Source: Nocardia albiluteola (lineage in GTDB: Bacteria > Actinomycetota > Actinomycetes > Mycobacteriales > Mycobacteriaceae). From it: a stretch of DNA of 64,000 bases. Below, in pieces: positions 41,820 to 51,526 of this stretch (position 1 is the stretch's first letter; every line of letters starts with the position of its first letter). The DNA is taken from NCBI RefSeq assembly GCF_018860155.1, contig NZ_JAHKNI010000016.1, forward strand, positions 62,001-126,000. Direction: 5' to 3'. A program made the position numbers and the translations under genes. Below the pieces are notes generated by a model. The model worked only from the letters and a program-made list of their open reading frames with translations. It did not search any database and was not told where the DNA came from.

Positions 41820-43211
41820 GTGGACTCGAAACTTGCCGAAGACCTCGCCGATTTGCCCGCGCTGCTGAATACCGTCAGTGCCGAGGCTGGGGAGGTTCTG
41901 CTGGGACTGGACAAGCGGCCGGTGGCGATGGTGCAGCAGCCACAAGCTCCGGCCGCGTTGCCGGAGGCAGGATCCGGTCTGCACCAAGCGCTTTCGGAGT
42001 TTCGGGGGCGCTGGGAACCGAGGTTCTCCGGCAGCGCCGGGCCGCGGTATCTCGGATTCGTCACCGGCGGTGCGACACCCGCGGCCATCGCCGGAGACTG
42101 GATGACCAGCGTGCTCGACCAGAACGCGATGAGCGGTGAGGATTCCGCGGCCATCGAGCTGGAGCGCGAGACGATCGGCTGGATCGGCGAGCTGTTCGGG
42201 CTGGCGGAGCACCGGGGCGCCTTCGTCACCGGGGCCACCACGTCGAACTTCGTCGGGTTGGCGATCGCGCGAGAGTGGCTGGGCGAACAGCTCGGGGTAT
42301 CGGTCGCACAGGACGGTGTCGGCGCGCTCGGCCCGGTTACCGTGCTGTCGGGCACGCCGCACTCGAGTATCTTCAAGTCGCTGTCGATGCTCGGAATCGG
42401 CCGCGGCAGTGTGCAATTGGTTTCCACCCAGCCCGATCGGGAGGCCGTCGACGTCGACCGGCTCGCCGACGCGCTGGGCGCACTGTCCGGACGGCCGGCC
42501 ATCGTAGTCGCCAACGCGGGCACCGTGAACACCGTCGATTTCGACGATCTGCGCGCCATTGCCGCACTGCGGCAACGCTTTCCGTTCTGGCTGCACGTGG
42601 ACGGCGCGTTCGGTGCCTTCGCGGCGCTCTCGCCCGAGCATGCACACCTGGTGGACGGTCTCGCCGCAGCCGACTCGGTGTGCGTCGACCTGCACAAGTG
42701 GCTCAACGTCCCCTATGACGCCGCGGTGCAGTTTACCCGCCGCCAGGACCTACAGGTCCGAGCCTTCCTGAATTCCGCCGCCTACCTCACCGCCCCAACG
42801 GACACACCGGATTTCGGCCACTTGGTGCCGGAGAACTCGCGCCGGCTCCGCGCCCTCGCCGCCTGGTTCACCCTCGCCGCGTACGGCCGGGCAGGATATC
42901 GAGATATCGTGCAGCGCAACATCTCCTGCGCCGCACAGCTAGGCGAGGCGCTGACCGCCACCGGCCGATTCCGGCTGCTGTCGCCGGTCCGCCTCAATGT
43001 CGCCTGCTTCACCCTCGCCGACCGGCCCACCCCGGAGCGGGTGCACGCTCTCGTCCAGGCGATCGCCGATACCGGCGAAACTTTTGTCACCCCAACGGTT
43101 TACAACGGAATCCCCGCCATCCGAGCCGCCTTCAGCAATTGGCGCACGACCTCGAGGGATGTGGTGCGGGCAGGTGCGGCGATCAGCAAGGCGGCCGAAG
43201 GAATCGAATAA
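41820..43211 (+). CDS. PLP-dependent group II-type decarboxylase family protein
   Basis: A 463-residue fold-type I PLP enzyme related to aromatic-amino-acid/glutamate decarboxylases. The PLP-binding core is clear: GATTSNFVGLAIARE, HSSIFKSLSMLGIG, VVANAGTVNTVDFDDL, WLHVDGAFGAFAAL (Asp pairing the pyridine N) and VDLHKWLNVPYDAA with Lys293. It could also be an aminotransferase- or lyase-like variant; the amine produced is unknown. GTG start with GGAGG 4 nt upstream. It stands alone after the vapBC remnant. Confidence 0.8.
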   Translation: MDSKLAEDLADLPALLNTVSAEAGEVLLGLDKRPVAMVQQPQAPAALPEAGSGLHQALSEFRGRWEPRFSGSAGPRYLGFVTGGATPAAIAGDWMTSVLDQNAMSGEDSAAIELERETIGWIGELFGLAEHRGAFVTGATTSNFVGLAIAREWLGEQLGVSVAQDGVGALGPVTVLSGTPHSSIFKSLSMLGIGRGSVQLVSTQPDREAVDVDRLADALGALSGRPAIVVANAGTVNTVDFDDLRAIAALRQRFPFWLHVDGAFGAFAALSPEHAHLVDGLAAADSVCVDLHKWLNVPYDAAVQFTRRQDLQVRAFLNSAAYLTAPTDTPDFGHLVPENSRRLRALAAWFTLAAYGRAGYRDIVQRNISCAAQLGEALTATGRFRLLSPVRLNVACFTLADRPTPERVHALVQAIADTGETFVTPTVYNGIPAIRAAFSNWRTTSRDVVRAGAAISKAAEGIE

Positions 43212-43358
43212 CGGACAACCTCCTCATCTTCGCTGCGCGCGGTCAACTCTTTCCGTGTTCCTGGAAACGGTGGATCGGTTATGTCCCCTGCCGAAAAGCC
43301 CTATCTCACAACGATTCCCACGAGCAGTAACCTCGGGCTGAGGGGTACGATCCGCGCC

Positions 43359-45041
43359 ATGTCACAACCGATAACACACGATAACCACAGTATCGAGGCG
43401 TTCTTGCAGGAGCCGGATGCGGCGCGCCTAGCCGAGATTGTCGCCGCGGATGGCGCGATCGGCGCGCTCGACGCCGCGAACGTGCTCGACCGACTCGTGA
43501 CCGATGCCGTCGGCCGGCGCAGGGAGGACCCGGACGGTTTCGCGGCGCGGATGGCGTTGGTTCCAGCCCTCATCGACGCGGGTGTGGAGGTCAATCGGAT
43601 CAGAACGCATGGGGGGTCCCCGCTGGCCTACATCATCTACATGGATGGGCTCGGCACCGAGGAACGGATTGCGTTGGTACGTCAGCTTGTCGACGCAGGT
43701 GCTGATCCACAGCTGCGTACGCCCGGCGAGACTTCTCACCGGGGCTCGGCGGCCGGCGCGCTGGCCGATCGTCGGGACCGCATCGCCGATCTACGCCCGC
43801 TGCTGGAGCCGACGCTCAACGACGAGGGCCGGACCGATGCGTTGATCACGTTGCTGATGAGGCTGGTATTGGACGGTGGCGACCATGGACACGTGGCCGC
43901 GGATGCCTGGCTGACAGATCTGATCGTCACAGTGCCGACCGTCGACCTGGTCGGGGGGTTGGGGCTGGCCCCGGTGCACCTGGCGGCATTGAGCGGCGAC
44001 GTCGAGGTTCTGGCCCGGATTCTGGCCCGGGCCGACGATCCGAACATCGCGGTGACCGGCACCGACCGACTGTCCGTCCGACACAGCCATTCCCTGCGGT
44101 ATCTGCCGGGGATGACCGCAGTCGATCTGATCGACCGGGTGCTGTTCGAGATCGATCTCGCGGCGCCGAATATCCCCGACTGGAAGCGCGATGACCACCG
44201 AACCACCGCGGACCAATTGTCTCGGTGCCGGGCCGAATTGATCCGAGCCGGCGGGCACACCGCGGCACCCGAGCCGCCCCGGCCTCCGGTGCGGTCGATG
44301 GACCTCATGGCCGATGAATGGCTGACCGCTCACCTGGTAGCCGGAAGGTCCATGTACGGCAAGCTCGATCTCGAGATGCTTGAAACCATGTGCGCGAACA
44401 TGGACACGCTGGCGCAGCGGCTCGGCCTACCGCTCGTCGTGCTGTACATGGGCCAGACCGACAACACGCTCCCCAATGAGTACGCCGACTGCGTCATCGG
44501 ACTGCACGTTGGCCGCGCCGAAGGGTCCGGCCTCACCGAGATCGCGTACGCCGATATAGCCACAGCACTGGAAAAGGCGCGAGCGCTGCCCTGGGACGAG
44601 ATCGTCGATCAGATACCCGAAGGCACACTGCGCAACTCGCTGAGTAACAAGACCGCTATCGACGTCCTCGGTGGTGCGGTCGGGATGGTAGCCGGGTTCC
44701 AGCTCGCTTTCGGCGTTCCGGTCGACCTGCCCGACGAGGGCGACGAGTACGAGGACGAGGATGAGGACGAGCGAGACTGGGACGACGACGACGCGGTCGC
44801 CGAACTGCTCAACCAACCGGGCGGCCTCGCCGAGGTGACCCCAGATCTGGAAATCATCACCGGATGCGACCAGGGTTACATCCGAAGCCGGCCCGTCTAC
44901 GGCATCGATGTGGCCTGCGGAGGCTATACCGACGTACCGATCGACATCGACTTCACCGCCGATGCACACGCTGCCCGAATCGCCACACTCGGTCAACTTG
45001 CCGACCGGGCGTCCTACTACCTGACCAGCATCTTCGACTGA
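43359..45041 (+). CDS. unknown protein with ankyrin-like repeats and a very acidic segment
   Basis: Function not recognised. The first half of the 560 residues has ankyrin-like units (ALIDAGVEVNRIRTHGGSPLAYIIY, LVRQLVDAGADPQLRTPGE, GLAPVHLAALSGDVEVLARILARADDPN). The second half is a separate domain (about 330-470, with LGLPLVVLYMGQTDNTLPNEYADCV), then a run of Asp/Glu (DEYEDEDEDERDWDDDD, about 470-490), then a strand-rich end. TACGAT ends 7 nt before the ATG at 43359, so leaderless; the in-frame ATG at 43281 lies before that promoter. Polymorphic-toxin immunity proteins sometimes look like this, which is only a suggestion. Confidence 0.6.
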   Translation: MSQPITHDNHSIEAFLQEPDAARLAEIVAADGAIGALDAANVLDRLVTDAVGRRREDPDGFAARMALVPALIDAGVEVNRIRTHGGSPLAYIIYMDGLGTEERIALVRQLVDAGADPQLRTPGETSHRGSAAGALADRRDRIADLRPLLEPTLNDEGRTDALITLLMRLVLDGGDHGHVAADAWLTDLIVTVPTVDLVGGLGLAPVHLAALSGDVEVLARILARADDPNIAVTGTDRLSVRHSHSLRYLPGMTAVDLIDRVLFEIDLAAPNIPDWKRDDHRTTADQLSRCRAELIRAGGHTAAPEPPRPPVRSMDLMADEWLTAHLVAGRSMYGKLDLEMLETMCANMDTLAQRLGLPLVVLYMGQTDNTLPNEYADCVIGLHVGRAEGSGLTEIAYADIATALEKARALPWDEIVDQIPEGTLRNSLSNKTAIDVLGGAVGMVAGFQLAFGVPVDLPDEGDEYEDEDEDERDWDDDDAVAELLNQPGGLAEVTPDLEIITGCDQGYIRSRPVYGIDVACGGYTDVPIDIDFTADAHAARIATLGQLADRASYYLTSIFD

Positions 45042-45218
45042 CTCCCACCGCGATCAGCCGGGAAAGGCCGGACTCGGGCCCGCCGGGGCGCCGATGCTCA
45101 CACCCCGCAGGGAATTGTCTGTATCGGTCGTACGGTGAATCCTGTTGTTCGTCAACGGCATTCGATAAGGACTACTCGGGGGTTCGGGAGCATCGACGAG
45201 AAAGGTCCGGCTCGACTA

Positions 45219-46484
45219 CTAGTCTGCGGCCTTACGCAGCGTTTTTCCCGCCTCGCGCAACGGGTTCGGGGCGCCTCGGAGGAGGTATGCCTCTGCGCGT
45301 AGGAGATTCGGTGCGTCGCGGAGCGGGCTTGGTGGGTCGGCCAATTGCAGGGCCGCGTCGTCGCCGTCCTGGGGGATGTCCGCGTCGGGGGTCGGGTCGT
45401 CGTTCAGGTAGTCCTGGGGGTGGGCGCTGCGCCTGCGCTGGCGCCGGTTGTAGGCGATGCTGCTGACGAAGGCGGCCGCGATGATGGCGACGCCGACGAG
45501 GCCGGTGCCGATCTCGTTGATGGGGTGGCCGGTGGACCACAGCAGCAGCACCGCGAGGGTGCCGATTGCCCAGTGCGCCCCGTGCTCGAGATAGACGTAG
45601 TCGGCCAGGGTGCCCTTGCGGACCAGGTAGACGGTGATCGAGCGGACGAACATGGCGCCGATCAGGCCGAGGCCCAGGGCGATGATGATCGGATCGGCGG
45701 TGATGGCGAACGAGCCGATCACGCCGTCGAACGAGAAGGAGGCATCCAGCACCTCCAGGTAGAGGAACCCGAAGAAGGCCGCGCGCCCGGTGGCCATAGC
45801 GACCCGGGACGGCCCGGCGGACTGCTCGTGCTCGAAATGCGCGCCCAGCCCGTCGACCAGGAGATATGTGACGATGCCCAGTGCTCCGGCGACCATCACC
45901 ACATCGGCCTTCTCGTCGGGGGCCACCGCGCCCGCGACGACGACCAGCACGATCAGCGACACCACGACCGGGAACATGGTGAACCGGCCGAGCCGCGCCA
46001 GCGGGCGCTCGATCCAGCCCAGCCAGGTGGTCTCGCGCTCGGCGCAGACGAAGTTGAGGAACAGCAGCAGCAGGAACATGCCGCCGAACGTGGCGATCTT
46101 GGGATTCGCGTCGTTCAGCAGGGCCTCATAGCTGGGCTGCCCGTCCGGGAACGACAATGCGCCGTTGCCCGGCGGGTGCAGAGCCAGACTCAGCGCCTGC
46201 ATCGGCCCCAGATGGGCGCTGATCGCGACCACGATCAGCGGGAACAGCAGCCGCATCCCGAAGACCGCGATCAGCACGCCGACCGAGAGGAACATGCGCT
46301 GCCAGAATCGGCTCATCCGTTCCAGCACACCGGCATTGACCACAGCATTGTCGAAAGACAGTGATACTTCGAGTATGCCGAGTACCGCAGCCAGCACCAT
46401 GGCCTGCGGGCCACCGTAGAGTAGCGCTACCACCAGCGCCACCGCCGTAACGAAGAACGACGGAGCAAATACTCGCACAAACAT
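45219..46484 (-). CDS. DUF475 (TerC-superfamily) integral membrane protein
   Basis: A 421-residue membrane protein with about ten hydrophobic helices. The TerC-superfamily metal-site motifs are repeated: EVSLSFDNAVVNAGVL in the first half and EVLDASFSFDGVIGSFAIT in the second. DUF475 proteins are relatives of TerC, which is involved in metal ion efflux or tellurite resistance; the substrate here is unproven. The C-terminal 80 residues are polar with imperfect repeats of PLRDAPNLLR type. GAAAGG upstream of the ATG supports the start. A TerD-family gene lies 4.3 kb away, not in the same operon. Confidence 0.85.
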   Translation of the reverse strand: MFVRVFAPSFFVTAVALVVALLYGGPQAMVLAAVLGILEVSLSFDNAVVNAGVLERMSRFWQRMFLSVGVLIAVFGMRLLFPLIVVAISAHLGPMQALSLALHPPGNGALSFPDGQPSYEALLNDANPKIATFGGMFLLLLFLNFVCAERETTWLGWIERPLARLGRFTMFPVVVSLIVLVVVAGAVAPDEKADVVMVAGALGIVTYLLVDGLGAHFEHEQSAGPSRVAMATGRAAFFGFLYLEVLDASFSFDGVIGSFAITADPIIIALGLGLIGAMFVRSITVYLVRKGTLADYVYLEHGAHWAIGTLAVLLLWSTGHPINEIGTGLVGVAIIAAAFVSSIAYNRRQRRRSAHPQDYLNDDPTPDADIPQDGDDAALQLADPPSPLRDAPNLLRAEAYLLRGAPNPLREAGKTLRKAAD

Positions 46485-46723
46485 GACGCGCCTTTCGTCA
46501 GCCCTGCCTGAGCCCGCGGCGTGCTCTCCGACGGATTACGGCACCGTCGTGGTGATCGAAACCCTTCAGTAGATTCTGACAGCCGCGTGGCACACACGAC
46601 AATCGTTACGGGGTGCAAGTCGAAAAGACGCAGGTGCAGCGGGTGCGAGTGACAAAGGTCATGGAGTGTCGAACCGTGGCGTCCACGAGTCGGCCGTGCC
46701 TGGAGAGGGCGATTCGCCTCGAC

Positions 46724-47320
46724 CTACGGCCATTCCCCGCGCTGTTCGGCCAGCACCATCCGCACCTGAGTCATCAAGGCCCGCACCAGGTCCGTGCGGC
46801 TGTACTGCCCCCGCGCGCTGAGTGCGTCCAGGGTGAGGCCGTCGACCACGGCCAGCAGGATTGTCGCGTGAACCTCGGGGAAGGCGATGCCGCCCGCGGC
46901 CAGCTGCGCGCCGAGCTCGTCCCGGATCTCCGCGAGGGTGCGGCGCTGAATCTCGGCGAGGGAGTCGTTCGTAGCCGCGCGGGCGGCGAACGCGAGCATC
47001 ACGCGGGCCTCGCGTTCGCGCTCGTCGTCCAGCGGAAGTAGTTGCCGCAGCGCGCAGCTCAGCCGATCCTCGAGCGGTGCCTCGGGGTCGACCCCGGCCA
47101 GGCGCCCGCGCACGCGGTCGACGAGCTGGGCGAAGGCGAAGGTGTAGAGCTCGTCCTTCGTCGTGAAGTGGTGCTGCACCGCACCGATCGACACCCCCGC
47201 GGCCTGGGCCACCTCGCGAATGCTCGCCGCCTCGAGCCCCCGGCTGCCCGCGATATCGAAGACGGCGTCGGTCAGCAACTCCGGACTCGTCGATCCGTAT
47301 CTCCGCACATCGACAACCAT
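46724..47320 (-). CDS. TetR-family transcriptional regulator
   Basis: A 198-residue regulator with TDAVFDIAGSRGLEAASIREVAQAAGVSIGAVQHHFTTKDELY as the DNA-binding domain (about residues 17-60) and a TetR_C-type helical second half. The ATG at 47320 is chosen; the frame is open upstream across the divergent gene. Twin ATACGA/TCGTAT-type palindromes lie directly between this start and the divergent Ddn-like gene and overlap the starts, so it likely represses both. Ligand unknown. Confidence 0.87.
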   Translation of the reverse strand: MVVDVRRYGSTSPELLTDAVFDIAGSRGLEAASIREVAQAAGVSIGAVQHHFTTKDELYTFAFAQLVDRVRGRLAGVDPEAPLEDRLSCALRQLLPLDDEREREARVMLAFAARAATNDSLAEIQRRTLAEIRDELGAQLAAGGIAFPEVHATILLAVVDGLTLDALSARGQYSRTDLVRALMTQVRMVLAEQRGEWP

Positions 47321-47348
47321 ACACTCGTATGGAACAATACGATCGTAT
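47317..47348. promoter_or_regulatory. paired palindromic operators between TetR and Ddn-like genes
   Basis: CCATAC-ACTC-GTATGG (47317-47332) is a perfect 6-bp inverted repeat; ATACGATCGTAT (47337-47348) is a perfect 12-bp palindrome. The two share ATAC...GTAT arms and fall 18 bp apart centre to centre, covering the whole 26-nt gap between the two start codons. Confidence 0.65.
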
Positions 47349-47979
47349 GGAAGCCCTTCCGAATACGGAACGCCGCACGACATCCCGGTCCCGCGCCGTC
47401 GGCACCGGGTCCCTCGTCATGGCCGCACTCGTGTGGATCTGGTGGGCACTGGATCCCACCGCCCCGCATTCACCCTTGCTGCCCGGGGTGGTGACCGTGC
47501 TGCTGGCCGTCAATATCCCGCTGACGGCGCGGTGGCCGGACCGCAAGCGGGCCGCAGTCGCCGCCTTCCAGCGTCTGCTACTGAACCCGGCCGTGCGGTT
47601 GATGTTCCGAATCGGCTTCGTGCCCTTCGGATATGCGTTGATCGAGACGGTCGGCCGGCGCACCGGCCGCCGCTATCGCACCCCGGTCGGCAACGGCCTG
47701 ACCGGAAACACCTTCTGGATCATCGCCGAACACGGCTACCGCGCGGGATACGTGGCCAATCTCGTTGCCGAGCCGTCGGTTCGGGTGAAGTTCCGGCGCG
47801 GTTGGCGTTTCGTCTGGCATACGGGCCGCGCCACGGTCCTGCCCGACGACCCGCCCCTGCGCAGGCAGCGCGAGCTGTCCCGCCTACATCCGCTGCGCCT
47901 GCTCAACGCGATGGTGGTCCGAACCCTCGGCACGGAACTGCTCGTCATCCGCATCGACCTGGATGCCGAAACACCCTGA
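47347..47979 (+). CDS. Ddn-like deazaflavin-dependent reductase with N-terminal membrane helices
   Basis: About 210 residues. The N-terminal third holds two hydrophobic helices (around residues 20-34 and 43-60), then the split-barrel domain of the Ddn/DUF385 family: LIETVGRRTGRRYRTPVGNGLTGNTFWIIAEHGYRAGYVANL (about residues 98-140). Related to the protein at 7-396, which lacks the membrane part. It probably reduces a quinone or other lipophilic acceptor at the membrane. The start 47347 is preferred; 47329 is in frame. Divergent TetR regulator. Confidence 0.75.
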   Translation: MEALPNTERRTTSRSRAVGTGSLVMAALVWIWWALDPTAPHSPLLPGVVTVLLAVNIPLTARWPDRKRAAVAAFQRLLLNPAVRLMFRIGFVPFGYALIETVGRRTGRRYRTPVGNGLTGNTFWIIAEHGYRAGYVANLVAEPSVRVKFRRGWRFVWHTGRATVLPDDPPLRRQRELSRLHPLRLLNAMVVRTLGTELLVIRIDLDAETP

Positions 47980-48184
47980 GGCTCAGCTGGATATGCGGGT
48001 CGATCCGCCTGTGTCCGAGACCGAGGCCCGGCGAGCCGAATCGACCGGCGCGATCGCGGATTCGATGCGGGACAGGGGATCTCACGACAAGGCTCGGTAC
48101 ATCCGAACATTGGAAAGGGTGCTCGGGGACCAGGTGTGTGTGGGCGACTTGGCGGTTTGGTGCGTGCGCCGCGGTAGTCGATGA

Positions 48185-48208
48185 GGGGTTGCCTGGTCAG
48201 CCAACCCC
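48185..48208 (-). terminator. small hairpin at the 3' end of the DUF885 gene
   Basis: GGGGTTG and CAACCCC form a 7-bp stem with a 10-nt loop, overlapping the last codons of the DUF885 gene. It might end that transcript. Weak. Confidence 0.3.
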
Positions 48209-49810
48209 GAGCAGCGCCGCCAGGTGCCGCGGGGACGGGGAGCCGTGGGCGAGCATGGCATCGTGCCACTGCCGCAACGGCATCCCGGCCGGACGGGCGG
48301 CGGCGACCGCGGAAACCTCGCTGTAGCCGACGAAATAGGTCGATAGCTGGGTGGAGCTCAGCTGGGCGCGGCGCCACTTGCCCGCGGCCTCGCCCTCCTC
48401 CTGGAATCCGCGGCGCAACATCAGATCCATGGCCTGGTCCTGCGTCATGCCGTCGCAGTGCACGCCCTGATCCAGGATCGCGTTGATGGTCATGCGCAGA
48501 TGCGATTTGAGCCGCTGCAGCCGCACCGGCAGGCCGCCGAAGCCGTGCTCGGACATCAGTTCCTCGGCGTAGACGGCCCAGCCCTCGATGAAGGTGCCAC
48601 TGGCGCACAGCCCCCGCGCGGGCGTGGAGCCGCGGAATCGCCGGGCGTGCGCGAGCTGTAGATAATGGCCCGGCATCGCCTCGTGCACGGTGAGATTGCG
48701 CATCATATGGTTGTTGTACTCGCGATAGAACGAGGCCGACCGCTCGGCGCTCCAGTCCGCGGGCGTCGGCGCGATGGCGAAAAATGTTGGTAGGTCCGCC
48801 GTTTCGAGCGGTCCGACGGAATCGCAGTAGGCGACGGCGACGCCGCGGGCGAACTCGGGCATCTCCTGCACGACCAGTGGGTCCTCGATCAGGGTTGCCA
48901 GATCATGCTCGGCCACACAGTCTTTCGCCTCCTGCAAGGCAGCGGTCGCGACGGCGACAACGGTGTGGTTGTCCGGATGATCGGCGGCGAGTGCATTCAG
49001 CGCAGCCCGCACGGTGTCGTCGTCCGGCGCGGCGACGCCGAGGAACTCACCTGCGGCCGACCGTATTTCGTCCGAAACCCGCTCCAGGTGGGCATGTGCG
49101 CGATCCAGCACCTGAGCCGCGCCGAGTTCGGTGTCGAGGGTGTGCCAGAGCTTGGCCTCCCAGAGCCGCCGGCCCAGGCGGGGATCGCGCTCGGAGCGGT
49201 CGAGCCGGTCGCCGAGCCAGCCGGTGAACTCCTCCAGTGCCGCCACCGCCGCGTCGGCGACCGGGGCGATCCGTGCGCCCGGCACCTGTGCGGCCAGCGC
49301 GGGCGCCTGGTCGCGGATCAATGCCGCGACCCCGCCGAACTGCCCGATCGCGGTCTCGACGTGGACGCGGGGGCACTCGCCCAGCGTGGTGCGCGCGGTG
49401 GCCAGGGCATCCGGCAGCGCCGTCAGCCGGGCGGCGAGGAGCTCCAGCCGGTCCCCGGGCGGGGCGAAGGGCCGCTCCACGAGGCCGTACAGCAGCGGTC
49501 CGGGGTTGTGCACCAGGGGATTCCACTCGTGCTCGCGCAGCTCCTCGATCGTGAACAGCCTGCCGTCGACCTCCTGCTGCAGCAGCGCATGATCCACCCG
49601 GTCCTGCGCGCCGAGCTCGTCGTCGTCGATCTCGGCCAGCGCATGCGAGGCCTCGCGCAGCATGGCGGCCTGCGCGCGCACAGCCTCGGCCGACAGATCC
49701 GGCAACCGGTCGTCGGCCCGATGGTCGCCGACGTAGTACGCGGTCACCGGGTCGGACGACAGGATCGCATCGATGATCCGCCCGGCCCGCTGCACAAAGC
49801 TCTCGGTCAT
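48197..49810 (-). CDS. DUF885 family metallopeptidase-like protein
   Basis: A 537-residue cytoplasmic protein. It carries the zinc-site pattern HEAMPGH (about residues 375-381), then FIEGWAVYAEELM about 25 residues later, supplying the third ligand, as in the DUF885/M32-like gluzincins. Long N-terminal helices precede the catalytic part. Substrate and in vivo role are unknown. ATG start at 49810; the codons around it are typical. Single gene. Confidence 0.85.
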   Translation of the reverse strand: MTESFVQRAGRIIDAILSSDPVTAYYVGDHRADDRLPDLSAEAVRAQAAMLREASHALAEIDDDELGAQDRVDHALLQQEVDGRLFTIEELREHEWNPLVHNPGPLLYGLVERPFAPPGDRLELLAARLTALPDALATARTTLGECPRVHVETAIGQFGGVAALIRDQAPALAAQVPGARIAPVADAAVAALEEFTGWLGDRLDRSERDPRLGRRLWEAKLWHTLDTELGAAQVLDRAHAHLERVSDEIRSAAGEFLGVAAPDDDTVRAALNALAADHPDNHTVVAVATAALQEAKDCVAEHDLATLIEDPLVVQEMPEFARGVAVAYCDSVGPLETADLPTFFAIAPTPADWSAERSASFYREYNNHMMRNLTVHEAMPGHYLQLAHARRFRGSTPARGLCASGTFIEGWAVYAEELMSEHGFGGLPVRLQRLKSHLRMTINAILDQGVHCDGMTQDQAMDLMLRRGFQEEGEAAGKWRRAQLSSTQLSTYFVGYSEVSAVAAARPAGMPLRQWHDAMLAHGSPSPRHLAALLGVG

Positions 49811-50088
49811 GCGCGCGACGTTACCCGGTCATCTCCCGGCCGCATCGGCATGCGATCCCGACGAAATCCCGACGAATCTGTCAGTAGTCGGGTCGACTGT
49901 GCGGGCACGAGTGCGTCGTGCCCGGGCGCGCGGCCCGGTGACGAAATCGAGGGTCTCGGATCCACACGGCTCCACGGTGATCGGCCAGTAGGACCCACAG
50001 ATTCGCGAAGGAGCGCGCAGGACGGGCCCGGCGATCGTCGTGACTCTTGTGCGAACAGACCACGACGTGGAGTCGGGGTTGCGGCGGA

Positions 50089-50640
50089 TCAGTACCAGTG
50101 GTGGAGCTGCCAGAACGCCCAGGCCCCGTCCGGACTGCCGTAACGTTCGCACATGTAGTCGTACGCCCAGCGGATCTGAGTGGCCGCGTTGTACCGCCAG
50201 TCCAGGCCGTAGCCGGCCATCTTCTCCGGCGGCAGGGCCTGGCCGAGGCCGTACGCGCCGGTCTTCGGGTTGACCGCCACCACGTTCCAGCTGCTCTCGT
50301 GTGTGATGACCTGGTCGAACGAGGGGAACTCGCCGGTCGGAACGATCATCAGGGCCACCGCCCGGGGCGTGATGCTGGTGAGCGGCAGGATCAGGCCCAG
50401 CCCCATGCCGGTCAGATTCGGCCCGAGCCGGGCCGATCCGGTGGCGGATCCGCTGGCCGAGCCGCTGGCGGATCCGGTGGCCGCCGAGCCCGTCGCGGCG
50501 GTCGGCGCCACCTCGTCCGCGCACAGGACCGTGCAATCCGCCCGGGCCGGGGGTGTGGCGCAGAGTGTCAGGGCTGATATCGATAGTGCTGCGGTGCAGA
50601 GCAGTTCGGCGGTGAGCCGGGACGGTCGCTGTATCGACAT
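50089..50640 (-). CDS. secreted lytic-transglycosylase-like protein
   Basis: A 183-residue precursor with a Sec signal peptide (LLCTAALSISALTLCATPPARA, cleavage near residue 34), a Gly/Ser/Ala repeat linker with GSASGSASGSATGSA, and a C-terminal domain of about 75 residues resembling the transglycosylase family seen in small actinobacterial exoproteins: THESSWNVVAVNPKTGAYGLGQAL with catalytic-type Glu, then AGYGLDWRYNAATQIRWAYDYM and YGSPDGAWAFWQLHHWY. It should act on peptidoglycan. GGAAGGA before the ATG fixes the start. Single gene. Confidence 0.82.
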   Translation of the reverse strand: MSIQRPSRLTAELLCTAALSISALTLCATPPARADCTVLCADEVAPTAATGSAATGSASGSASGSATGSARLGPNLTGMGLGLILPLTSITPRAVALMIVPTGEFPSFDQVITHESSWNVVAVNPKTGAYGLGQALPPEKMAGYGLDWRYNAATQIRWAYDYMCERYGSPDGAWAFWQLHHWY

Positions 50641-50833
50641 GTCGAGTCCTTCCACATCGACCGGCGAGGCCGGCACATTCGAATTGCGAAAGGGAGCTCG
50701 ACACAGCAAATCACGAGCTCATAGCCGTTTCGGTAAGGCGGTCACACTGTGTCCGCACCGTTACAAGATCGTTTGGAAACGCGCGGCGTGTCCGAGGTGG
50801 ACCGGGCGCGGCGTTCGCCGCCGGACGCGTGGC

Positions 50834-51379
50834 TCAGGTCAGATAGCGCGTGAGGTGGGGCAGCGCCTCGACGGGGTGGCGGGCGTCGATGCCAGCGCCG
50901 ATCTCGCTGTACTGCCAGCCGGAGCTGGTGCGCAGGAGCAGGCCCATGATCAGTCCGGTGTGCGGACCCCGCAGCAGCGTGTGCCGCGCGACCTCCGCGC
51001 CCGTGCGCGCATCGACCAGGCGGCAGAAGCCGTTGCGGACGTCGTTGAAAGTCTGTCCCGTATAACAGGTTACGAGCAGCACTATCGCGGTGATCCGCTC
51101 GGGCAGGCGGCTCAGCTCGATGGTGATCAGCTCGTCGTCGCCGCTGCCGTCGCCGGTGAGATTGTCCCCGTGCAGGCGCACCGCGCCGTCGGCCGCGCTC
51201 AGCTGCTCGCTGTAGGCGACCTCGATCAGCTCGGTGTCCGCGAACAGCAGGGCCGCCGCGTTCAGATCGATGTCGTCCGGGCGCGCGCGGAACATCCGCC
51301 ACCGCGGGGGATCCCAGCCCAGCCCCATGGCCAGATAGTCGTGCGGCGCATCGCCCGCGGTGGGCAGTGGTATCGGCAC
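50834..51379 (-). CDS. TerD-family protein
   Basis: A 181-residue member of the TerD/CABP family, Ca2+-binding beta-sandwich proteins of tellurite-resistance and stress operons. Visible pattern: YLAMGLGWDPP near the start, DLNAAALLF, VRLHGDNLTGDGSGDDELITIELSRLPERITAIVLLVTCYTGQTFNDVRNGFCRL (Ca2+ site DNLTGDGSGDDE at about residues 72-83), ending with an HPVEAL tail. GTG start with AAAGGGAG upstream. It stands alone, so it is not part of a full ter operon here. Confidence 0.88.
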   Translation of the reverse strand: MPIPLPTAGDAPHDYLAMGLGWDPPRWRMFRARPDDIDLNAAALLFADTELIEVAYSEQLSAADGAVRLHGDNLTGDGSGDDELITIELSRLPERITAIVLLVTCYTGQTFNDVRNGFCRLVDARTGAEVARHTLLRGPHTGLIMGLLLRTSSGWQYSEIGAGIDARHPVEALPHLTRYLT

Positions 51380-51526
51380 CGTCTGCTCCCTTTCGTGGGA
51401 AGTCCCCGGTTGAGGAATCAATGTTGTTGTCCCACTCTAGGTGCCGGGCGCGAACCCCGACCGGCGCGTGCTTGGGCTTTTCGGTCGGGGCACTTGTGAT
51501 TTCCGGACGCGGCATGTGTTGAAGCG

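Noticed and set aside
47963..48184. 73-codon frame after the Ddn-like gene
   Set aside because: Overlaps the end of the Ddn-like gene, lacks a ribosome site and shows no family feature.
50834..51379. TerD and DUF475 genes read together as a tellurite-resistance operon
   Set aside because: They are 4.3 kb apart with unrelated genes between and no other ter genes in the window.
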